Assembly (NCBI GenBank): GCA_016699575.1
Contig: CP064979.1
Location: 558,001-622,000, forward strand
Direction: 5' to 3'
DNA: 64,000 bases
DNA from: Flavobacteriales bacterium
GTDB taxonomy: Bacteria; Bacteroidota; Bacteroidia; Flavobacteriales_F; PHOS-HE28
A program made the position numbers and the translations under genes. The notes beneath the pieces were generated by a model. That model was not told where the DNA came from. It did not search any database and worked only from the letters and a program-made list of their open reading frames with translations. Below are positions 58,061 to 64,000 of this stretch, one piece after another. How positions within the stretch are numbered: the stretch's first letter is position 1; the number at the start of each line of letters is the position of its first letter.

Positions 58061-59512
58061 CTACGGACGGCCGACAGGTCGCAGGAAAGCACGCACCTGT
58101 GGCAGCCGCACGAAGCCGGTGCCGAACGCCAGCACCACGCAGCATATTGCGAAGGCCCCGAGCACTGGAACGATGCCCCAGCCGGAGCGGGCTAGTCCCC
58201 AAGCCGCCAGCAGCGCACCCAATACATAACCCACTGCACGAGCTACCTCACCCCATGGGATCCGCATGCGCAACGCACGGACGGAGAGGAAAACTTGCAC
58301 AGCTGCTGTGGCACCCTGTGTTGCCAGGCAAGCAATGCCCGCGCCCACCGCACCAAGTCGGGGAATGAGCAGCGCGTTGATGGCGAGGCTCAGCACCACA
58401 CCGCCGAAGGCCATGCGGTTCAGCGCTTTCAGATCACCGCGCGCGGTGAGCAGCGTGCCGAAGATGTACGTAGTGCCCACCGCCGAGAAGGCGCACATGA
58501 GCAGCGAGAACGCCATGGCCGCATTGTCGGTCACATGGTCGTAACGCAGTTCGAGCACTTCGCGGCCCCACCACGCACCAGCAACGGCAACCGGCACACA
58601 GCCCGCCACCATCAGCCGCCACCCGAGCGCAGCCAGGCCGGTCGCATCGCCGCCTTCTTTGAGCAGCTTGCTGAACATGGGCAGCAAAAGCCCGGCGAAG
58701 AGGAAGCCGAGCATGTTCAGCGCCTCGAAGAAGCGGAAGCCTTGCGCATAGATGCCGGCCTGTGCGGCGCCATCGGGCAGCAGTCGTTCCAGCAGGACCG
58801 TATCGATGCGGTAGTAGACGGTCATCAGCAGCACCAGCACAGCGTATGGAATGCTCTCGCGCAGAACGGGCACGATCCGTTGCGGACTCCACGATGGCAC
58901 TACGCGCGCACCCAAGCCCCGCACCATGAACAGGGCCACCAGCACCGCCGCTCCGTACGCAGCAGTCTGCGCCCAGATGAACCACTCGATCTCGAAGGCA
59001 TTGCAAGTGATCCATCCCGACCATAGCAGCCACGCGCAGATGCCGATGAGCAGCACACGGTCCAGTACGCTCAGCAAACTGTCCTGCACGTAGCGCTGCG
59101 CCCCGGCAATGTTGCTGCGCAGGTAGAGCAAGGTCATGGCCAGCACCTGGTTGAGCAGCAGCACGCCAAGCACGCCGAACTGCGCCCGGTCGTAACCGAT
59201 CGCGACACCCACAACACACGACACCACCACATAAACAACCGCGAGCAACGCCCGGATGCCCAGCACCGCTCCCAGCCGTTCGCGCAGCGCGTTGGCATCC
59301 TGCGCCACCAGCCGCGTATTGTGGTTGGTGATGCCAAGGTCCAGCAGGATATTGAGCAGGAAACTGAAGCTGAGCAGCGCTGCATAACCGCCGTACTCCT
59401 CCGCTCCCGCCCGCTCCTGCACCTCAGCATCGATACCAAGGATGTAGAACGGCTTCACCAACAGGTTGAGCACCAGCACAAGGGCCAAGTTGGTGAGAAA
59501 GGTGCGGCGCAT
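58061..59512 (-). CDS. Polysaccharide flippase (Wzx/MATE-like)
   Basis: The protein is 483 residues from MRRTFLTNLALVLVLNLLVK. About 13-14 hydrophobic segments span the sequence (YGGYAALLSFSFLLNILLDL, ALLAVVYVVVSCVVGVAIGY, GVVLSLAINALLIPRLGAVG). The opening TNHNTRLVAQDANALRER and the AGxAxLATQG piece fit Wzx-type exporters. It moves lipid-linked oligosaccharide across the inner membrane. The gene is 48 bp upstream of the Wzz operon on the same strand. Confidence 0.88.
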   Translation of the reverse strand: MRRTFLTNLALVLVLNLLVKPFYILGIDAEVQERAGAEEYGGYAALLSFSFLLNILLDLGITNHNTRLVAQDANALRERLGAVLGIRALLAVVYVVVSCVVGVAIGYDRAQFGVLGVLLLNQVLAMTLLYLRSNIAGAQRYVQDSLLSVLDRVLLIGICAWLLWSGWITCNAFEIEWFIWAQTAAYGAAVLVALFMVRGLGARVVPSWSPQRIVPVLRESIPYAVLVLLMTVYYRIDTVLLERLLPDGAAQAGIYAQGFRFFEALNMLGFLFAGLLLPMFSKLLKEGGDATGLAALGWRLMVAGCVPVAVAGAWWGREVLELRYDHVTDNAAMAFSLLMCAFSAVGTTYIFGTLLTARGDLKALNRMAFGGVVLSLAINALLIPRLGAVGAGIACLATQGATAAVQVFLSVRALRMRIPWGEVARAVGYVLGALLAAWGLARSGWGIVPVLGAFAICCVVLAFGTGFVRLPQVRAFLRPVGRP

Positions 59513-59596
59513 GGATGCGGCGTGAAGATGCGCCTTGATAACGACAGGCCGAGCAGATCGGCGTTCAAGGTTCTTTACTTGCGCCCCCGTTGCCGC

Positions 59597-60172
59597 ATGC
59601 ACACCCTCGAGCCTTACTGGAACTGGCGGCACCTCTACATGGCCGAGGAGGACGAGCGTTCACCGTTCCACGGCCGCGAGTACAGCGAGTTCGAGTTTAC
59701 GCACGCCGTGTACGACCATGTGCTGCACCCGCAATGGGACGAGATCGGCAGCGAAACGCTCTACATCAAGATCCTCTTCGCCGATCATGACGAAGGCTAC
59801 TGCATCGTGGAGATGATCGGCGAGTGGAACGACCTTCTGCACAACGACATCATGCTGCTGAAGCGCGACATCGTGGAGCAACTGATGGCGCACGGGCTGA
59901 AGCGTTTCATCCTCATCGGCGAGAACGTGCTCAACTTCCATGCAAGCGACGACAGCTACTATGAGGAATGGTGGGAAGAGTGCGAGGACCAGGACGGCTG
60001 GATCGCGCTGCTCAACTTCAGGCCGCACGTGCTGGAGGACATGCGCTTCGCCGACATCGACCGCTTCTTCATCAGCGGCGGCAAGCTGGACGCCATGGAT
60101 TGGCGCACCCTGGCCCCTGACCAGCTTTACGAGCGCGTGAAGGGCCAGGTGCAGCTGCGCCTGGGCGCCTGA
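59597..60172 (+). CDS. Conserved protein of unknown function
   Basis: The protein is 191 residues from MHTLEPYWNWRHLY. It is acidic and aromatic-rich with a clear domain: FEFTHAVYDHVLHPQWDEIG, LYIKILFADHDEGYCIVEMI, KRFILIGENVLNFHASDDSY, YEEWWEECEDQDGWIALLNF. The F-I-L-I-G-E-N-V-x-N-F-H-A core is a pattern I have seen in uncharacterised Bacteroidota proteins. No catalytic motif is recognised. The product is soluble and cytoplasmic. Confidence 0.72.
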   Translation: MHTLEPYWNWRHLYMAEEDERSPFHGREYSEFEFTHAVYDHVLHPQWDEIGSETLYIKILFADHDEGYCIVEMIGEWNDLLHNDIMLLKRDIVEQLMAHGLKRFILIGENVLNFHASDDSYYEEWWEECEDQDGWIALLNFRPHVLEDMRFADIDRFFISGGKLDAMDWRTLAPDQLYERVKGQVQLRLGA

Positions 60173-60263
60173 TCGACCGTTAACGTTCCGTTGGATCACC
60201 CTCGCCGTGACCGGTCGATGGGGCCTGCATCCAAACGCCGTGGAAAGCGTTGAAGCCCCCGTG

Positions 60264-60371
60264 ATGTATCCCTATCTGAAAACCCGCCGCCAGCACAGCA
60301 TGAGCACGTTCCTGTGGTGGACTGGGATCATCGTTGGAGCAGCCATGCTGGCTATGCTCATCGTGTGCTGA
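60264..60371 (+). CDS. Possible 35-residue single-pass membrane peptide
   Basis: The frame from ATG at 60264 encodes a basic head (MYPYLKTRRQHS) followed by one hydrophobic helix (WWTGIIVGAAMLAMLIVC) and a stop. An internal Met at residue 13 is an alternative start. The positive-inside layout fits a small inner-membrane peptide. It fills the only gap between the conserved gene at 59597 and the NUDIX gene. Confidence 0.35.
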   Translation: MYPYLKTRRQHSMSTFLWWTGIIVGAAMLAMLIVC

Positions 60372-60373
60372 GG

Positions 60374-60817
60374 TCAGCGTTGACCAAGTAACATCTCCAG
60401 GACCACCTTGTCGATGGGCAGGTGCACAGCCTCGGTGGTCGACGTGGCAAGGTCCAACCAACGGAACGCCTCGGCCCCTTCCTTTTCTTCGGCAAAGGCG
60501 AACGGCCGGTCGATAACGGGCAGAGCGTCCGGCACGTGCACCCTGAAGGTGTAGTACAGGCTCAACACCTGAATCTCTTCCGCGTGGAACGTGCTCCGCT
60601 GGAAAAAATCGGTGGTGTAGAAGTGCCGCACATCAAAGGCTTCAACCCCGATCTCTTCCCGGACCTCCCGGATGAGGCAATCCTTGGTGCCTTCACCGTA
60701 CTCCAGTCCGCCACCGGGGAACTTGGTGATGCGCTGGCCCTTGATGATCTCGTCGGCCACGAGCACGCGGTCGTTGTGCAGCAGCAGGCCGTAAACGCGG
60801 ATAGTGAATCGGGGCAT
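60374..60817 (-). CDS. NUDIX hydrolase
   Basis: The ATG at 60817 gives 147 residues; a GTG two codons upstream would overlap the next gene's stop. The NUDIX box G-x5-E-x7-REVREEIGV is complete in GGGLEYGEGTKDCLIREVRE and the following EIGV (about residues 35-57). The family hydrolyses nucleoside diphosphates linked to another group. The stop of the methyltransferase gene lies 3 bp upstream of the ATG, so the genes are likely co-transcribed. The substrate is unknown. Confidence 0.9.
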   Translation of the reverse strand: MPRFTIRVYGLLLHNDRVLVADEIIKGQRITKFPGGGLEYGEGTKDCLIREVREEIGVEAFDVRHFYTTDFFQRSTFHAEEIQVLSLYYTFRVHVPDALPVIDRPFAFAEEKEGAEAFRWLDLATSTTEAVHLPIDKVVLEMLLGQR

Positions 60818-60819
60818 GG

Positions 60820-61488
60820 TCACAAAGGTCGCTGGGCACGCAGCATCTCGCGTTTGCCCCTAGGGCCCTTGAGGCGCTGAAGACCGAAGCCGCAACGTTT
60901 CAATGCGCGTTTCACATCCCCTTTCACGCAATACGTCACGAGCACACCTCCCGGCCTCATCAACATGAACAGCCGCGCAAAGACCTCCTCCGACCACAAC
61001 GCGGGTTCCACCCCCGGTGCGAACGCATCGAAATAGACTACATCGAACGGACCATCCGCCACGGCGCCGAGATCATGGGCTATGATGCAAGTCAGCGGCA
61101 CGCGGTCCGTGATCCATGCGGAGGTCGCAGCCATGCACTCATCATAGGCCGCGCGCAACTGTTCCAGGCCCAACGCACCACAGTGATCGATGGCGTTCAA
61201 CACCTCGGCGGACAATCGGTGCGGCTCCACCGCGACGTAGTCCACGGAACGCCCGGAGCGTTGCGCCTCCTCAAGCGTGAGCAACAGGTTCAATCCCGTG
61301 CCGAGGCCTACCTCCAGCACACGCGCGTGCTTGCCCTCAACCGCCTTCAAGCCGGCTTCAATGAACACATGGCGCGACTCCGTGGCGGCGCCATGCAAAC
61401 TGTGATAGGGTTCGTTGGTTGCCGGGTTGAAGAGCGTGCGCGAGCCATCACGCGTCACGCGGATCTCCAAGGTCTCCTTCGCTTCCAC
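60820..61488 (-). CDS. mnmD: MnmD-like tRNA 5-aminomethyl-2-thiouridine methyltransferase
   Basis: This 222-residue protein starts at GTG (MEAKETLEIRVTRDGSRTLF). The family-typical opening NEPYHSLHGAATESRHVFIE precedes SAM motif I LEVGLGTGLNLLLTL (near residue 58) and the FDVVYFDAFAPGVEPALWSE motif (near 148) with the DAFxP active-site signature of MnmC/MnmD. It methylates the wobble uridine of certain tRNAs. As in many Bacteroidota, the oxidoreductase half of MnmC is absent and the protein stands alone. Confidence 0.9.
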   Translation of the reverse strand: MEAKETLEIRVTRDGSRTLFNPATNEPYHSLHGAATESRHVFIEAGLKAVEGKHARVLEVGLGTGLNLLLTLEEAQRSGRSVDYVAVEPHRLSAEVLNAIDHCGALGLEQLRAAYDECMAATSAWITDRVPLTCIIAHDLGAVADGPFDVVYFDAFAPGVEPALWSEEVFARLFMLMRPGGVLVTYCVKGDVKRALKRCGFGLQRLKGPRGKREMLRAQRPL

Positions 61489-61511
61489 GCGACGAAGGTC
61501 GCCCGGCCGGG

Positions 61512-62873
61512 CTATTTGCCCTTCTCTCCGGTGTCCTGCGCCGCAGGAGACAGGTCAACGCGGTAGATATCGTCCTGGCCTTCGCCACCGGGGCGCACGC
61601 TGCTGAAGTAGCCCGTGGTGCCGTTGGCAGCCAGCACGAAGTAGAGGTCGTCGTCGGGTGAGTTCACCGGCACGCCCATGTTCTTGGCCTTGGTCCAGAA
61701 GCCGTTCTCGAAGCGGCTCACGAACACATCGTAACCGCCGATGGTGTTGTGGCCTTTGCTGCTGAAGTAGATGGTGTTGCCGTCCGGCGCAACGTAGATG
61801 CCGTCCTCGTCGAAGGCGCTGTTCACATCGGGCCCGAGGTTCTCGGCAATGCCCCAATCATTGGTCGTTTCATCCCATCGGGCACGATAGATGTCCTGGC
61901 CGCCGAGGTTCTCATCGGGGCGATCGCTCACGAAGTAGATCCACTGCTTGTCGGCGGTGATCCACGCGCTGCCTTCGTGGAACTTGGTGTTCACGTTAGC
62001 GCCCAATTTGGTAGGCGTGCTCCATGTGCCGTTGGTCTTGTCGCTGCGATAAATGTCGCCGGGGCCGGCCACATCGCGGTAGATGAGCATGGTGTTCCCA
62101 TCGGTGCTCAGGCACACGGAGGCATCGTTGCCCAGGCTGTTCACCGGCACTGCCAGCGGTACCGGAACGGAATAGCCCGTGCCGGTTTGCGTGCTGGCGT
62201 AGATGTCTTCGAAGTACTCGTTGGTGGCCTTGTTGATCTTGCCGCCCGTGGTGCTGGAGCGCCGGCTCGTGAAGAGGATGCCGTTACCGGTGTTGTCGAT
62301 GAGCACACCATAGTCCGTCTGTTCGCAGTTCACGGCAGGACCCAACGCCGTAACCGTAGCGCCGGTGTTCGTGGCTGACAGCGCCTTGCCGGAGCGGCAT
62401 TCCACCATCAGTTTCTCCAAGTTGGCCATGCGCGGGTCGGGCTCGCCCACCATACTGGCCTGCAACTTCTTGTGCTGCTCGAACGCTGCCAGGGCCTTGT
62501 CCCAGTTCGCGTTCAAGTGGTGCGCGAAGCCCACGAAGAAGTGCACACCTTCAATATTGGGGTCAAGGTCGGCGGCAGTTTGAAAGTAAGGCAGGCAGAG
62601 GTGACGTTGTGCACCGTTCAAGTGGGCCAGGCCCATCTTCATGTTCAGTGCGGCGTTGTCGGGGTTGATGGCATAGGCCTCCTCGTAGCTGACCAGCGCA
62701 AGGCCCAGCGCATGGGCGCCGCCGCTCGCGAGCTTATCGCCCTGTTTGATAGCGTCCTGCGCGCGCTTGAGCTTGGCCGGGTCGCTGACATGCTCCTTGT
62801 CAAAGGGCACGTTCTGGGCCGTGGAGCCCAAGGCAACGAAAGCGAGGATCGCAGGTAGGAAGAGGTTCTTCAT
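61512..62873 (-). CDS. Secreted TPR and PD40 (WD40-like) protein
   Basis: The protein is 453 residues from MKNLFLPAILAFVALGSTAQ, a signal peptide. Residues about 30-150 form TPR units (LVSYEEAYAINPDNAALNMK, LPYFQTAADLDPNIEGVHFF). Residues about 195-440 have PD40 blades (DEDGIYVAPDGNTIYFSSKG, GSAWITADKQWIYFVSDRPD). This is the plan of PorE-like T9SS/gliding proteins but without the C-terminal OmpA domain. An envelope role is likely. No catalytic residues are seen. Confidence 0.85.
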   Translation of the reverse strand: MKNLFLPAILAFVALGSTAQNVPFDKEHVSDPAKLKRAQDAIKQGDKLASGGAHALGLALVSYEEAYAINPDNAALNMKMGLAHLNGAQRHLCLPYFQTAADLDPNIEGVHFFVGFAHHLNANWDKALAAFEQHKKLQASMVGEPDPRMANLEKLMVECRSGKALSATNTGATVTALGPAVNCEQTDYGVLIDNTGNGILFTSRRSSTTGGKINKATNEYFEDIYASTQTGTGYSVPVPLAVPVNSLGNDASVCLSTDGNTMLIYRDVAGPGDIYRSDKTNGTWSTPTKLGANVNTKFHEGSAWITADKQWIYFVSDRPDENLGGQDIYRARWDETTNDWGIAENLGPDVNSAFDEDGIYVAPDGNTIYFSSKGHNTIGGYDVFVSRFENGFWTKAKNMGVPVNSPDDDLYFVLAANGTTGYFSSVRPGGEGQDDIYRVDLSPAAQDTGEKGK

Positions 62874-63001
62874 GTTCACTGCCCGTGCGAGGTGGTCGTT
62901 CGAGCGGCCGTTTCTACGGAGTTCCGGTACGGAGGGTTCCGGCAGCAACATCCGGTCGTTGACATCCGCGGCCCATCAGACCGAAGCTCCCCTGCCCGCC
63001 C

Positions 63002-63016
63002 GGGTAGTTTCGCCAG
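63002..63016 (+). promoter_or_regulatory. Putative -7 box of the M42 peptidase gene
   Basis: GGGTAGTTTCGCCAG contains TA-GT-TTCG and lies 26 bp before the ATG at 63043. Confidence 0.4.
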
Positions 63017-63042
63017 CAGCCCACCAGGGCTTACGCAGCAGC

Positions 63043-64000
63043 ATGGCCAAGAAGAGCACCAAGTCCACCGGCAAGAAGAAGGAAGAGAAGAGCATCCTCA
63101 CCCCCGCCTCCAAAGCGTTCATGGAGCGCTACCTGAACAACCCAAGCCCCACAGGATTCGAGAGCAGCGGACAGAAGATCTGGCTGGACTACATCAAGCC
63201 CTACATCCACACGCACATCGTTGACAATTACGGCACGGTGGTGGGCGTGGTGAACCCGGACGCGAAATACAAGGTGGTCATTGAAGCGCATGCCGACGAG
63301 ATCAGCTGGTTCGTGCACTACATCACCAAGGACGGCTTCGTGTACCTGCGCCGGAACGGCGGCAGCGACCATACCATCGCACCGAGCAAGCGTGTGAACA
63401 TCCACACGAGCAAGGGCATCGTGAAGGCGGTGTTCGGCTGGCCCGCCATCCATGTACGCACCGGCAAGAACGACCCCGTGCCCAGTTTGGAGAACATCTT
63501 CCTGGACCTGGGCTGCAACAGCAAGGACGAGGTGGAGGCGCTGGGCGTGCACGTGGGCTGCGTCATCACGTACGAGGATGAACTGATGCTCCTCAACGAC
63601 CGCTACTACACCGGTCGGGCACTGGACAACCGCATGGGCGGTTTCATGATCGCCGAAGTGGCCAGGCTGCTGCACGAGCAGAAGGTGAAACTGCCGTTCG
63701 GCCTGTACATCGTGAACAGTGTGCAGGAAGAAGTCGGCTTGCGCGGTGCGGAGATGATCGTGGAGCGAATACGCCCGGACGTGGCCATCTGCACCGACGT
63801 TACCCACGACACCCAGACACCCATGATGAACAAGATCAGCAGCGGCGACGTGTCATGCGGCAACGGGCCGGTGCTTAGCTACGGTCCTGCCGTGCACAAC
63901 AACGTATTGAAGCTCATCATCGACGCCGCCGAGGCCGGGAAGATCAAGTTCCAGCGGGCAGCCGTGAGCCGCGCAACGGGCACCGACACCGATGCGTTCG
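63043..64000 (+). CDS. M42-family aminopeptidase, cut by the window end
   Basis: The frame runs from ATG at 63043 to the window edge, 319 codons without a stop, so the C-terminus is missing. After a Lys-rich head, the M42/FrvX signature residues are present: IEAHADEI with the first metal His-x-Asp, RALDNRMGG, NSVQEEVGLRGAE with the catalytic Glu pair, and CTDVTHDTQTP. These are cobalt- or zinc-dependent aminopeptidases forming large tetrahedral complexes. The missing part should carry the last metal His and the end of the fold. Confidence 0.9.
   Translation, partial: MAKKSTKSTGKKKEEKSILTPASKAFMERYLNNPSPTGFESSGQKIWLDYIKPYIHTHIVDNYGTVVGVVNPDAKYKVVIEAHADEISWFVHYITKDGFVYLRRNGGSDHTIAPSKRVNIHTSKGIVKAVFGWPAIHVRTGKNDPVPSLENIFLDLGCNSKDEVEALGVHVGCVITYEDELMLLNDRYYTGRALDNRMGGFMIAEVARLLHEQKVKLPFGLYIVNSVQEEVGLRGAEMIVERIRPDVAICTDVTHDTQTPMMNKISSGDVSCGNGPVLSYGPAVHNNVLKLIIDAAEAGKIKFQRAAVSRATGTDTDAF

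Noticed and set aside
1..64000. tRNA, rRNA or riboswitch genes
   Set aside because: I looked through the gaps longer than about 100 bp and saw no cloverleaf, CCA end or known riboswitch core; a covariance-model scan would be needed to exclude them fully.

Overview
The window reads as a chromosome segment of a high-G+C Bacteroidota, most likely an uncultured Flavobacteriales-type lineage. Evidence: a fused LpxC-FabZ gene; secreted proteins ending in type IX secretion (T9SS) sorting domains; a DoxX protein of the BT_3928 type; LytTR-type two-component signalling; a Bacteroidota-type EF-P; and TAnnTTYG-like -7 boxes placed very close to start codons instead of clear Shine-Dalgarno sites. No rRNA, tRNA or CRISPR array was recognised.

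Layout. 1-3.2 kb: a secreted protein and a LytS/LytTR-like sensor-regulator pair. 3.3-15.3 kb: an accessory island on the minus strand, with a DUF559-like nuclease, a lower-G+C pair of membrane proteins, and a type I restriction-modification operon (hsdM-hsdS-DUF262/HNH-Fic-four-helix/zinc finger-hsdR) whose genes mostly overlap by 4-8 bp. 15.3-27.2 kb: two small unknowns, an orphan LuxR-type regulator followed by a 42-bp tandem repeat array, an FN3 protein, an LpxR-like lipid A deacylase, a phospholipase-D-like protein, a metzincin-like protease, and a leucine-rich T9SS cargo. 27.2-32.1 kb: DoxX, DUF1599, a TPR protein and folP, interrupted by a DUF559 gene flanked by inverted repeats. 32.0-38.9 kb: four tandem paralogous small exported proteins, a beta-propeller-like protein, a ParE-type toxin-antitoxin pair, an SDR dehydrogenase, a T9SS cargo and a Cys/His-rich protein. 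38.9-42.3 kb: lipid A initiation genes lpxD, lpxC-fabZ and lpxA, in a neighbourhood full of a CATGAGCACATG repeat. 42.4-50.5 kb: a four-helix protein, an ABC ATPase, a 2H-phosphoesterase-like protein, a copper-type MbnP cluster, a TIR-like/LamG-like fusion, a methyltransferase and two Cys/His-rich secreted paralogues. 50.7-54.5 kb: EF-P, an unknown gene inside a palindromic inverted-repeat cassette, a second LpxD-like protein and a SpoIIE-type phosphatase. 54.6-59.5 kb: a polysaccharide export set (Wzy/WaaL-like, two Wzz-like, flippase). 59.6-64 kb: conserved protein, NUDIX, MnmD-like methyltransferase, TPR/PD40 protein and a truncated M42 aminopeptidase.

Two themes recur. One is the cell envelope: lipid A synthesis and deacylation, O-antigen-like polysaccharide assembly, T9SS cargo and copper-linked outer-membrane proteins. 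The other is accessory or defence DNA: the elaborated type I R-M operon, the TIR-like fusion, the toxin-antitoxin pair, and single genes packaged between palindromic inverted repeats. The best candidates for something undescribed are the TIR-LamG-like gene (46909-47982), the R-M operon with three extra genes between hsdS and hsdR, and the inverted-repeat cassettes at 51361-52222 and 28703-29207.
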